Assembly: GCF_018141445.1 (NCBI RefSeq)
Contig: NZ_CP058649.1
Location: 1,073,001-1,137,000 of the forward strand
DNA: 64,000 nucleotides
Direction of reading: 5' to 3'
Source of the DNA: Vallitalea pronyensis
Lineage (GTDB): Bacteria > Bacillota > Clostridia > Lachnospirales > Vallitaleaceae
Shown here one piece after another: positions 54,913 to 63,818 of the stretch. Every line of letters begins with the position of its first letter. The first letter of the stretch is position 1. The translations under genes were made by a program, and so were the position numbers. The notes beneath the pieces are model-generated. The model searched no databases and had not been told where the DNA came from. It worked only from the letters and a program-made list of their open reading frames with translations.

Positions 54913-56007
54913 ATGAAAAGATTATGGGTATTTATCATGATTGGTATATTGCTGCTCTCAGGCTGTAGCAGAAAAATATCCAATGAAGCTTATGTTGTTC
55001 AATATGATGACATTGTATACGATTTGCAAGTGTATGTTAATGATCATATCTTTTATGATAACCAAGCCTTTTTTAACTATCACCAGTTTATTGGTGAGTT
55101 CTCCATAAGACCCTATAAGGCCAGTATGGAAGGGCTTATTGAGCAAATAGACGAAGCCTTGTATCAATTGAGTGTCATAGGCCCAGATATAGAAGATACG
55201 ACGATTCAACAATATCAGTCCAAAATAGAATACGCTCTTGAAGACATAAGAGCCTTAGTAGCCGATTACATTGAGCTTAAAACAATGACCACTTTACTAC
55301 CCAATCAAATTACCTTGTATAACGCTACATTTAAATTCATGGGTGATTTAAAGGACCCCTTAATCCAATTAAAGACATATATGGATAAACTGGATAACTA
55401 TGTGGATAAGGACCGAGACCCAGAAAATGAAAACCATCAAGTCTTAAAAGAATTGAAAATTAAGAATGGCTTTCGAGTGTATTATGCTTTTGGTTATCTT
55501 TCGGCAATTATGGCTTCTTATGAGGAATACACTGGCATACGCAATGACCCGAAACGCCCAGAAATCTTAATATCCGGTCATGACAGTTATCAGGTGTATG
55601 AATTGGCTGTACCCATTATGGAAAAAGTCGTTGATTTTGGAGATGTGTTTATGGATGTTAAGACTATTAATATGGAGAATGCCAGTGATGACATACAGGC
55701 ATATTATGAAGCCTTAACACTCTTCAAAGAGCGTACAGATAGTTATTATGATGTAAGACAAAAAATGCCCCAGAACTTCTTTACTGCTGATAAATACAGA
55801 GCCTATATGGTTGTCAAACATACTCGCAGAACTTGGAATAACAACTACTATTTATATGGATTTGATGAAAGCAGTGAAGCATATGATTTTGAAAGTTTGC
55901 GGTTGGGTTTTGACGGCATAAAAGAGATTATCGATAATCACGTATTACAGAACATGATGTTTCGTAAAGGTGATGGGCGAATGGGTATGACTGTCCACGG
56001 GGAGTAA
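54913..56007 (+). CDS. Helical partner lipoprotein of ABC copy 1
   Basis: 364 aa. The signal peptide ends in the lipobox LSGC (C18), then an all-helical, Asp/Tyr-rich body with no recognised family. Landmarks shared with the paralogue at 58542 are a YDDIVYDLQVYV box, a TLLPNQITLYNATF segment and a YTGIRNDPKRP loop. Always following a MacB-like fusion, it is probably the extracytoplasmic adaptor or effector, in place of the MacA protein of diderms. AGGGAGGAA precedes the ATG. Confidence 0.8.
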   Translation: MKRLWVFIMIGILLLSGCSRKISNEAYVVQYDDIVYDLQVYVNDHIFYDNQAFFNYHQFIGEFSIRPYKASMEGLIEQIDEALYQLSVIGPDIEDTTIQQYQSKIEYALEDIRALVADYIELKTMTTLLPNQITLYNATFKFMGDLKDPLIQLKTYMDKLDNYVDKDRDPENENHQVLKELKIKNGFRVYYAFGYLSAIMASYEEYTGIRNDPKRPEILISGHDSYQVYELAVPIMEKVVDFGDVFMDVKTINMENASDDIQAYYEALTLFKERTDSYYDVRQKMPQNFFTADKYRAYMVVKHTRRTWNNNYYLYGFDESSEAYDFESLRLGFDGIKEIIDNHVLQNMMFRKGDGRMGMTVHGE

Positions 56008-56049
56008 TCACGATAGACTAAGATAGATAACGAGAGAAGGGATATACAT

Positions 56050-58323
56050 ATGCTAAAGTTAGAAAACATTACAAAGCGGTATGAACTAAAGAAAAAAACA
56101 GTTTATGCAGTGAACAATGTGAACATGACGTTTCACAAAGGAGAATTTGTGTCTATCCTAGGATTAAGTGGGTCAGGCAAAACGACTTTAGTGAGTCAGT
56201 TAGGTGGTTTGGACCAGCCATCTGAGGGACGCATAATTGTGAATGGCGTGGACACCTCGTCCTTTAAACAGCAGGATTGGAATAACTATCGAAAAAATAA
56301 CATTGGATTTGTTTTTCAAGACTTTCATTTAATAGCCCATTTGACAGCTAAAGAAAATATAGAAATTGCCTTATCCTTAAGTGGTTTAACCCCTAAGGAA
56401 AAGAGTGACCGGGCTGAGGAATTATTAGCATTAATGGGCATTACTGAACAACGTGATCAGTTACCCAAGCAGTTAAGTGGGGGACAAAAGCAAAGAGTAG
56501 CTATTGCCAGGGCATTATCCAATAAACCAGACATTATCTTGGCTGATGAACCAACGGGTGCATTAGACCCAGATACATCTGTTCAGATTATGGAGATTTT
56601 ACAAGCATTAGCTGAAAATGGGCATTTAGTTATTATGGTAACCCATAACAAGTACCTTGCACGGGATTATTCTACTCGTATTGTGGCGTTAGAAAGTGGA
56701 AAGATCATCAGCAACGAAGAAGTCAGACCAAGTAAGCAATACAAGGACGATCAGTTATCCACGGACAAGAGCTCTCTTCAATTTTTTACAGCCGTTAAAA
56801 TTGCCATGAATAATTTAAAAATAAGAAAAAAGAGTACTATATTTTCCATGGTGAGCCTAATACCCAGCATGGTGCTTATCTTTGGTATCATGAATTTGAT
56901 TTTTAATATGAGTGGCTATAAGGCGGATTTTAAACCGTTATTAGGCGATGTACTTGGAAAAGATAATTTATTATATGTCACACCCTTTGAAGATGAACAA
57001 CTGGAATCGACCCAAAAAACCATCTACAAAGAGGTTAACCGTTTAAATGTCTATAACCCTAGAATTGAGCCCTTTAAAAATACAATTATAGAACCTTATA
57101 CCGATGATGCCATATCCGACATGGAGGACATCGAAGGTGTGGATAAAGTTCTGCGTAATACGTATTTCGATGTGATAATCGATGAAAAACCATTTTTATT
57201 GATGGCATTACCACCAAAAGCATATGCATCTTACCAATATGGCGTCCCTAAAAAACATTATCCAGAGGATCACGAAGAAGGTATCATCATGTCTTCGGAA
57301 GCAGCCAAAGTACTCCTGCAAGATAATCATGCATCTGTAAAACATTTGGTAGGTACAGATATAACATTTAATATTTATAATTATAAAAGTGCAGCCATTA
57401 AATTACCGTCAATCATGGAAGAAAAAAATGTTATTCACACAAAAGTCATAGACATCATGGATATATCCACAAAAACAAAACTCATGAGCAATTATCATGC
57501 AGGTTATATCTACGTGAGTTATGGTTATGCTGAATCACTACGAGAGCGATTTGATTTGGATGATTTTACGCTTTTTTCATATTCTGTACCTGATCCATTT
57601 AAATCTGTTGTGGGCGTTGAAGTAGAAGGTGGATTTTTGATTACTGGACCACAATTAGTTGCAGATCCTCTTAGGCATCTTAGGATTAAAACCTCCCTCC
57701 AAGAGAAGTATAACTTGTTTCAGTTTAGAGAATTTGACCTTAATATGCGGGGTAACAACTATTCGGTAAAACATACGGTTATTCTCAATGATGCATTTAA
57801 TAAAGACAGCCTGGCCAAGCTAAAAGAATATGGTCATGTAACCAAGTCAAGATTTGACGCCTATTCCGTAGAATCTGCAAAAAAAACAAATGAATATATA
57901 AATTACAGTTTACTTAGTGCTACGCTAATAGCAGTCGTCGTCATTCTTATTCCAACGTTATTGGTATGTGTCATCCTATACGTCAGTATTATTCTTAGGA
58001 CAAAAGAAATCGGTATTTTGAAATCAATAGGTGCTAGAAACAAAGACATTCTCAATATATTCACCATGGAGTCAGGTATTTTAGCCCTATCAAGTGGTAT
58101 CATTTCCTTAGTTGTCGCTTTACCACTTATTCAATATGTAAGAAATATCTTAGAATCAGAATATGACTTGCAGGCCAGTTTAGGTTCGAATCCCATGGAT
58201 TATAATATGCTGGGTATCATAACCGCCTTTATATTATCCGTAGGCATTATAACCATGATTGGCTTATTACCAGGCAGGAAGGCCAGTAAGTTACAACCCA
58301 ATACATTACTGAAACATGAATAA
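56050..58323 (+). CDS. MacB-like ABC ATPase-permease fusion, copy 2
   Basis: 757 aa, same architecture as copy 1: Walker A GLSGSGKTT, LSGGQ, Walker B IILADEP, one helix after the ATPase, a large extracytoplasmic domain and three C-terminal FtsX-type helices with GILKSIGARNKDI. The ATPase is nearly identical to copy 1, while the extracytoplasmic domain differs most, which points to distinct ligands or partners. GAGAAGGG lies ahead of the ATG. It lies 42 nt after the first partner gene and 218 nt before the second. Confidence 0.93.
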   Translation: MLKLENITKRYELKKKTVYAVNNVNMTFHKGEFVSILGLSGSGKTTLVSQLGGLDQPSEGRIIVNGVDTSSFKQQDWNNYRKNNIGFVFQDFHLIAHLTAKENIEIALSLSGLTPKEKSDRAEELLALMGITEQRDQLPKQLSGGQKQRVAIARALSNKPDIILADEPTGALDPDTSVQIMEILQALAENGHLVIMVTHNKYLARDYSTRIVALESGKIISNEEVRPSKQYKDDQLSTDKSSLQFFTAVKIAMNNLKIRKKSTIFSMVSLIPSMVLIFGIMNLIFNMSGYKADFKPLLGDVLGKDNLLYVTPFEDEQLESTQKTIYKEVNRLNVYNPRIEPFKNTIIEPYTDDAISDMEDIEGVDKVLRNTYFDVIIDEKPFLLMALPPKAYASYQYGVPKKHYPEDHEEGIIMSSEAAKVLLQDNHASVKHLVGTDITFNIYNYKSAAIKLPSIMEEKNVIHTKVIDIMDISTKTKLMSNYHAGYIYVSYGYAESLRERFDLDDFTLFSYSVPDPFKSVVGVEVEGGFLITGPQLVADPLRHLRIKTSLQEKYNLFQFREFDLNMRGNNYSVKHTVILNDAFNKDSLAKLKEYGHVTKSRFDAYSVESAKKTNEYINYSLLSATLIAVVVILIPTLLVCVILYVSIILRTKEIGILKSIGARNKDILNIFTMESGILALSSGIISLVVALPLIQYVRNILESEYDLQASLGSNPMDYNMLGIITAFILSVGIITMIGLLPGRKASKLQPNTLLKHE

Positions 58324-58395
58324 ATATTAATGGACTACAAGACATCATAATGGTGTATAATGAATAAGACGCATACGTTGACTTAGGAAAGCTAT

Positions 58396-58420
58396 ATAGC
58401 ATCATGCTATCATATGATAG
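58396..58420. repeat. Adjacent palindromes upstream of the second partner gene
   Basis: ATAGCATCATGCTAT (58396-58410) and CTATCATATGATAG (58407-58420) overlap, making two alternative hairpins or a double protein site. A TTGACT lies at 58378. The 218-base gap has no other visible gene. Confidence 0.4.
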
Positions 58421-58541
58421 GTATATTTGGATGAAGCAGTTCTCAAGTAGACGGTTAGATCTCTGGGAATGATGGTCAATGTGCTGATGGATGAAGAAGA
58501 TGGTAATCCAGCAGCATGTTGTTCTGAAGGGGCGATAAAAT

Positions 58542-59639
58542 ATGAAACGAGCGTTATTTTGGATGGGTGTTATACTCTTATTTGCACTTATCATCGTTAA
58601 CAGAAATGATGAAAACAACATACATCGAAATAGAGAAACCTTTGTTATGCGCTATGATAATATTACCTATGATCTAGAACTTTATTTGCATGATATGTTT
58701 CGGGAAAACATCTTTTTTTATGATCGGATACAGTTCCATAATTTTGACACAGAGACATTTCGGTCAAGCATTCATGGATTAGTGGACAAATTAGATGCAT
58801 ATGCAGAAGTTATGGATCAGTCATGCCAAAAAATAAACGATGCCTATGTGAAGAATTACGGGGAAAAAATCAAGGAGAGCACTCTAAACATCAGTGGGCA
58901 TTTAACCCAATACCTTAAGCAGAAGACGGTTAATAGTATTGCACCCAACATAACCACCTTATATAAGGATACCTACATACTCATGGATGCAATCCATGAA
59001 GATTTATTGGTTATGTATGATAACGAGGAAAAATTAGATAGGTATATCCGTGATTTCAGACATTATGAGTTAAGGCCAACACTGTATCATACCATGAAAG
59101 AATTGGGTGATAAAAACACATTAAGAATATTGTATACCTATCTCTATACGGCTTGTTATATAGGTAGCCATGATGATTATACGGGACTTCACACTAATCC
59201 CAAAGTACCATGGTTCTTAGATTTGAATGATGGTTCCCATATTTTATATGAATTAAATATAGGATTATTACAGCGTTTAGAAGGGTTCTATGAAGCCTAT
59301 ATTGATATGCATCATTTGATGCGATCTTATGATGAACAAGTGGCGCTGTATGCCAAGCTGATTACAAAAGTGATGGATGGCATAGAGAACTTTATAGAAG
59401 CAAGGGCACTTTTTCCTGATGATTACTTTCGAGCATATGACTTTTTGGAAGACCAAAGCATAAAATATGAAAAATTGAACATTATCTTTTATGATTTTGA
59501 TTATGATAGCCATGGGTTTTCCTCATTAAAAAATGCCTATTTTCAGGTTAAATTTATTACCGACCGATCACCGCTTAATCTTCTTATGTTTGAAGAAGAG
59601 GAATTACCAAGTAATTATGAAGTATTACCATTTGACTAG
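58542..59639 (+). CDS. Helical partner protein of ABC copy 2 (membrane-anchored, no lipobox)
   Basis: 365 aa, paralogue of the lipoprotein at 54913. It keeps the YDNITYDLELYL box, the IAPNITTLYKDTY segment and the YTGLHTNPKVP loop. Its N-terminus, LFWMGVILLFALIIVNRND, is hydrophobic but lacks a lipobox cysteine, so it is anchored by an uncleaved helix instead. AAGGGGCG precedes the ATG. No family recognised. Loss of the lipobox while the rest is conserved suggests a changed attachment rather than decay. Confidence 0.75.
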   Translation: MKRALFWMGVILLFALIIVNRNDENNIHRNRETFVMRYDNITYDLELYLHDMFRENIFFYDRIQFHNFDTETFRSSIHGLVDKLDAYAEVMDQSCQKINDAYVKNYGEKIKESTLNISGHLTQYLKQKTVNSIAPNITTLYKDTYILMDAIHEDLLVMYDNEEKLDRYIRDFRHYELRPTLYHTMKELGDKNTLRILYTYLYTACYIGSHDDYTGLHTNPKVPWFLDLNDGSHILYELNIGLLQRLEGFYEAYIDMHHLMRSYDEQVALYAKLITKVMDGIENFIEARALFPDDYFRAYDFLEDQSIKYEKLNIIFYDFDYDSHGFSSLKNAYFQVKFITDRSPLNLLMFEEEELPSNYEVLPFD

Positions 59640-59652
59640 AGGGGAATTATTG

Positions 59653-59699
59653 TACCCTGTTAGATAGCCCAGAAATGTGTTATCTAACAGGGTATTTTT
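59653..59699 (+). terminator. Terminator of the duplicated ABC module
   Basis: TACCCTGTTAGATA (59653-59666) pairs perfectly with TATCTAACAGGGTA (59681-59694), followed by TTTTT. Confidence 0.95.
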
Positions 59700-59719
59700 A
59701 TGCCCTCTGCACAGCTTGT

Positions 59720-59754
59720 CTAAAAAAGTTTCGCTAAAAGTGTCACTTTTTTAG
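59720..59754. repeat. Inverted repeat upstream of the haloperoxidase gene
   Basis: CTAAAAAAGT (59720-59729) and ACTTTTTTAG (59745-59754) form a perfect 10-bp inverted repeat, with a nested AAAAGTG/CACTTTT alternative. It lies just upstream of the haloperoxidase gene and may be an operator or a second terminator. Confidence 0.4.
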
Positions 59755-59809
59755 TAGAGCTACATATATAGATAGTGAAATCATATTTTTAAGAAAGGAA
59801 TGAGAATAG

Positions 59810-61468
59810 ATGAGTAAAAAGGATCCAAATATAATGGACGAGTTATTTGACTTAGATGAAGAAATAACCGACATGAATCAAGAGAAGAAGATCGCTTCTA
59901 AAAATAAGAAAAAAGATAAAGAATATGTCGACACCACATCCGATCCATGTTGCCAAATTGGACCATTAACACCCATACAACGCCGGAATAAGGCTTTTCA
60001 AATACGTAAGAATGCAGCCCAATTTGAAAGGGACCTTCCCTTACCAAGTCATCCTTGTAATGGGGATGAAAATCGATTCCCTAATAAAATCGGTAATTTT
60101 ACCAAGGCATTACCCCATAATGAGCTGGGAGAAGTGGACATCCATGCTTATAACGCCTTTATTCAAGCATTGACAACTGGAAATCCAGACATGTTTGAAA
60201 ACATACCTTTAGGAGGCGTTGTCAAGCTTGCCAATCCTCAAGCGGCTTATGCGTATGATATGATGGGACCAGATTCACATCATACCTTTATCGCCATACC
60301 CCCAGCATTTAGCAGTGCTTGGCGTGCTGGCGAAATGGCTGAAGATTATTGGGCAGCCTTAACAAGGGATGTACCTTTTAACGATTACAATACCAACTGC
60401 CTTACAATGGCTGCTGCTGAAGACCTTTCCAACTTTTCTGATTTTAGAGGACCGAAACAAGATGGCGTTGTGACAACCGAGACATTATTTAGGGGAGATA
60501 CTCCTGGTGACTTAGTAGGTCCCTACGTTTCACAGTTCTTTTTCAAAGATATTCCTTTTGGAAATAGAATCGTGAAACAGCGCTATAACAGCCCTGTTGC
60601 AGGTAAAGATTTTATGGTGACCTATGATGAGTGGTTAAATATACAAAATGGTGGTCTACCAAATGAAGCAATAATATTTGACAAGCCTCGACGGTATATT
60701 CGAAATGGTCGGGATCTGGGACAATGGGTACACGTGGACTTTACGTATCAAGGTGTCCTAAGTGCTTGTTTGATTTTACTAGGCTTTGGAGAAAATGCTT
60801 TAGACCCAGGAAACCCTTATCTTAATTCTAAGACCCAGAACGGTTTTATTACCTTTGGTGCCGCTCAATTTTTAGACTTTGTTGCAAAAGCTGTAAGGGT
60901 AGCTTTAGAAGCTGCTTGGTTCCAGAAATTCTTAGTGCAACGTGTACTTAGACCTGAAGCATTTGGCGGCTGTGTTCAGAACAATTTAACTGGTGCAACA
61001 GACTACCCTATTAATGAGGAATTATTTGACTCCACATCACTTCCGATTGTATTCGAAAAATATGGAACTTATTTATTACCTATGGCTTATCCAGAAGGCT
61101 CACCTACGCATCCTGCTTATCCAGCTGGTCATGCAACTGCTGTTGGGGCTGGTGTTACCATGTTGAAAGCATTTTTCAATGAAGCATTTATCATCCCTAA
61201 TCCTGTTGTAGCCAGCAGTAATGGTCTTAGGTTATTGCCTTATGAAGGAGAAGACTTGACCGTAGGAGGCGAATTGAATAAATTTGCATCCAACATATCC
61301 ATTGGAAGAGACCTGGCCGGTGTTCATTGGCGATCCGATTCCATTGATGGTCTAAATCTAGGTGAAACGGTAGCCATTCGTATTCTTCAAGACTATAAAA
61401 ATACCTATAATGAAGATTTTGAAGGGTTTACTCTTACTAAATTTAATGGTACAACAATTATTATCTAA
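59810..61468 (+). CDS. Vanadium-dependent haloperoxidase family protein
   Basis: 552 aa in the PAP2/haloperoxidase superfamily, which binds vanadate and oxidises halides with H2O2. Active-site motifs in order: K373-x7-R381-P382 (QKFLVQRVLRP), P438-A-G-H441 (YPAGH) and R500-x5-H506 (IGRDLAGVHWRSD). The vanadate-pocket Ser of PSGH is Ala here. The first 45 residues are charged and linker-like, and there is no signal peptide. AAAGGAATGAG precedes the ATG. A related phosphatase-like activity cannot be excluded. It is unusual in an apparent anaerobe and stands alone between two terminators. Confidence 0.88.
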   Translation: MSKKDPNIMDELFDLDEEITDMNQEKKIASKNKKKDKEYVDTTSDPCCQIGPLTPIQRRNKAFQIRKNAAQFERDLPLPSHPCNGDENRFPNKIGNFTKALPHNELGEVDIHAYNAFIQALTTGNPDMFENIPLGGVVKLANPQAAYAYDMMGPDSHHTFIAIPPAFSSAWRAGEMAEDYWAALTRDVPFNDYNTNCLTMAAAEDLSNFSDFRGPKQDGVVTTETLFRGDTPGDLVGPYVSQFFFKDIPFGNRIVKQRYNSPVAGKDFMVTYDEWLNIQNGGLPNEAIIFDKPRRYIRNGRDLGQWVHVDFTYQGVLSACLILLGFGENALDPGNPYLNSKTQNGFITFGAAQFLDFVAKAVRVALEAAWFQKFLVQRVLRPEAFGGCVQNNLTGATDYPINEELFDSTSLPIVFEKYGTYLLPMAYPEGSPTHPAYPAGHATAVGAGVTMLKAFFNEAFIIPNPVVASSNGLRLLPYEGEDLTVGGELNKFASNISIGRDLAGVHWRSDSIDGLNLGETVAIRILQDYKNTYNEDFEGFTLTKFNGTTIII

Positions 61469-61626
61469 CATGGATCAATAACTTATGTAATGGCATAATA
61501 CCCTTAATATTGGCATTTATATTGGATTGGCGGAATCGATAAATAGATTAGATTATTTTATGATATAGGGTATTTCACTTCCAATACATGAGGACAAGCG
61601 ATTCATGATTTGAATCATAATGAATA

Positions 61627-61673
61627 AGTGAACCACCCATGTTGATATAATATAGGTGATTCACTCTATTTTT
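61627..61673 (+). terminator. Terminator of the haloperoxidase gene
   Basis: AGTGAA-c-CACC (61627-61637) pairs with GGTG-a-TTCACT (61655-61665) and runs into TTTTT. Confidence 0.75.
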
Positions 61674-61724
61674 GGGGGCTTCTATGACGCTACTTCATGA
61701 AAACCATCTAGGATGTGAAATCCA

Positions 61725-63374
61725 TTATCCAAGGATTGTTTGCAAATCATCTTCAGGTGTTGAAATGGATTGAAGATTAAATTTATCCACCAATACTTGA
61801 AGCACATTTGGTGTCACAAAAGCTGGGAGTGTAGGACCAAGATAAATATCTTTTAGCCCTAGATATAACATGGTCAGTAAGACCGCCACTGCCTTTTGCT
61901 CATACCATGAAACAATATAAGATAAGGGAAGTTCGTTCACATCGCATTCAAAGGCCTCTGCTAAAGCAAGGGCTATTTTTATGGCTGAATAGGCATCGTT
62001 ACATTGACCCACATCCAGAATACGAGGAAAGGGTCCAATGGAACCAAGGTCCATTTTATTAAAACGATATTTACCACAGGCTAAAGTTAGAATAATTGTA
62101 TCCTCAGGAGTCTGCTCTGCAAATTCCGTGAAGTAGTTCCGTCCGGGTCTTGCACCGTCACAACCACCAATGAGGAAGAAGTGTCTTATTTGACCACCTT
62201 TTACAGCGTCCACAATGGTTCCAGCATGATTAAGTACAGCATGGTGTGCAAAGCCCATGGGTATTCTGTGTTCAGGCTCATCTTTTACAAAACCTTCTAA
62301 TTCAAGCGCTTTTTCAATAACGGGTGTAAAATCTTTATGGCCATTAACCGTTGGTATATGTGTCACGTCAGGCCAGCCTACAATACTGGATGTAAATAAA
62401 CGATCTTTATAACTGCCTCTTGGCTTCATCAAACAGTTACTGGTCATTAAGATAGCACCAGGTAAGTTGTCAAACTCTTTTTGTTGGTCCTGCCAAGCGC
62501 CTCCAAAATTACCAATAAGATGTTTATATTTCTTAAGACCAGGATAAGCGTTACATGGCAGCATCTCACCATGGGTATAGATATTGATGCCTTTACCTTC
62601 TGTTTGTTCCAATAAAGCACCCAAGTCATTCAGATCATGACCAGAAACCACGATAAAGGGGCCTTTTTTATGGGTGATCAGCATTTCTGTTGGTTCAGGA
62701 TTGCCAAAAGCCCCTGTGTTCGCTGCATCTAGTAGCTCCATGCACTTAAAGTTCGTTTTGCCAAGTTCCATATTCAAATCAAAATAGTCTTCTACGGTCA
62801 TCTTGGGGTCAAGGGTAGCAGCCAATGCTTTAAACATAAAATTAGCCACTTCTTGATCATACTGATTAAGCACATAGGCGTGGTGAAAATACGCGCCCAT
62901 ACCTTTTATACCATAGATTAAGAACTCTCTCAGGGAGCGGACATCCATATCCAGCTCATCATCATCCATGACACCTAGATTCTTCATATGTGGGATATTC
63001 AGAATTTCTCCTTTTGTTTCCGGTGCGATATAGTCTGCACCTTCTGGTAAATCGTCTATGGGTCCAACTTGTTCCATGAGTTCCTTCTTATAAGCGTTGG
63101 TCTTTCTAATGTATCCAACAAATCGTTCAGGCGAAAAGTTCACATTGGTTAATGTAGCAAATACGCACTCTGTAAGAAATTCACCAAGTTCACGGGGCAT
63201 TTCCTGTCCCTTGTTAATCAGCTTCGTGGCATAGAAGCTTAAACCTTTTACTAAAAAGATAAGGACATCTTGCATTTTAGCCACATTTGGGTCTTTACTG
63301 CATACTCCAACCCGTGTACAACCTTTGCTACCAGCAGTTTGTTCACATTGATAGCAAAACATTTCATTATCCAT
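61725..63374 (-). CDS. hcp: Hybrid-cluster protein (hydroxylamine reductase)
   Basis: 549 aa cytoplasmic Fe-S protein. The N-terminal cluster motif C7-x2-C10-x8-C19-x5-C25 is that of class I Hcp (4Fe-4S type). Conserved hybrid-cluster regions include VVSGHDLNDLGALLEQTEGK, NCLMKPRGSYKDR and GGCDGARPGRNYFTEFA. Known activities are reduction of hydroxylamine and NO and a role in nitrosative stress. GGAGG lies ahead of the ATG. It is transcribed towards the haloperoxidase gene and divergently from fucI. Confidence 0.95.
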   Translation of the reverse strand: MDNEMFCYQCEQTAGSKGCTRVGVCSKDPNVAKMQDVLIFLVKGLSFYATKLINKGQEMPRELGEFLTECVFATLTNVNFSPERFVGYIRKTNAYKKELMEQVGPIDDLPEGADYIAPETKGEILNIPHMKNLGVMDDDELDMDVRSLREFLIYGIKGMGAYFHHAYVLNQYDQEVANFMFKALAATLDPKMTVEDYFDLNMELGKTNFKCMELLDAANTGAFGNPEPTEMLITHKKGPFIVVSGHDLNDLGALLEQTEGKGINIYTHGEMLPCNAYPGLKKYKHLIGNFGGAWQDQQKEFDNLPGAILMTSNCLMKPRGSYKDRLFTSSIVGWPDVTHIPTVNGHKDFTPVIEKALELEGFVKDEPEHRIPMGFAHHAVLNHAGTIVDAVKGGQIRHFFLIGGCDGARPGRNYFTEFAEQTPEDTIILTLACGKYRFNKMDLGSIGPFPRILDVGQCNDAYSAIKIALALAEAFECDVNELPLSYIVSWYEQKAVAVLLTMLYLGLKDIYLGPTLPAFVTPNVLQVLVDKFNLQSISTPEDDLQTILG

Positions 63375-63483
63375 AGCATTGCCTCCTATCGTATTCTTTC
63401 TATAACTCTATATAGATTGTACAATTATGGAAAATAATATACCTCATGGACATCATTCTTCATATAAAAAGTGAAATAAAAAC

Positions 63484-63512
63484 TTGATTAAAAGGTGGAT
63501 TGCTTATATAAT
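63484..63512 (+). promoter_or_regulatory. Promoter of the fucI leader
   Basis: TTGATT (63484-63489), 17-nt spacer, TATAAT (63507-63512). The -10 box is embedded in the left arm of the first operator, so repressor binding would block RNA polymerase. The transcript leader would be about 300 nt and includes element copy B. Confidence 0.75.
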
Positions 63513-63537
63513 AATAGTAAACGTTTACTATTATTAT
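63508..63537. promoter_or_regulatory. Operator 1 of fucI (30-bp perfect palindrome)
   Basis: A perfect palindrome centred between 63522 and 63523 with core TAGTAAACGTTTACTA. This is the form of a LacI-family operator with a central CG step. It overlaps the -10 box and start of transcription. Confidence 0.8.
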
Positions 63538-63562
63538 TCTCTTGTGAGTGAGTTCACTGAAT

Positions 63563-63597
63563 ACAGCATATGCATTAGAAGCATTTTCATATGCTGT
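63563..63597 (+). ncRNA. Leader hairpin in fucI
   Basis: ACAGCATATG (63563-63572) pairs perfectly with CATATGCTGT (63588-63597). It forms the 5' part of the leader and overlaps element copy B. In copy A the left arm is only weakly matched. Confidence 0.4.
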
Positions 63598-63653
63598 GAG
63601 GAAACTTTCCCAGCGGACAAATCTGCTTTGCATAGTGAGGTATAGCCTCTTTT
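63577..63653 (+). repeat. Copy B of the dispersed noncoding element
   Basis: Partner of 987-1061, about 70% identical by eye over 77 nt. It lies between the two fucI operators, within the predicted transcribed leader. A GAGG/CCTC stem (63637-63649) near its 3' end is matched only by a weaker GAG/CTC in copy A. Together with the operators it explains most of the 444-base gap before fucI. Confidence 0.5.
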
Positions 63654-63753
63654 ATTCTAGTATCCGCTTACATAGATTTTATATGTATATACTATAAGGA
63701 TTATTAGGCTTATGGGTTATGATGTTAATGTCATACCAATTTATTATAGCATT

Positions 63754-63773
63754 TATAGTAAACGTTTACTATA
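63754..63773. promoter_or_regulatory. Operator 2 of fucI (20-bp palindrome)
   Basis: Perfect palindrome with the same core TAGTAAACGTTTACTA as operator 1. Centre-to-centre distance is 241 bp, close to 23 helical turns, so one tetrameric repressor could bridge both by DNA looping. It lies 45 bases before the start codon. Confidence 0.8.
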
Positions 63774-63818
63774 TTGTTATATCCTAAATCAAAACCAATA
63801 TTAGAGGAGGTATGAACC

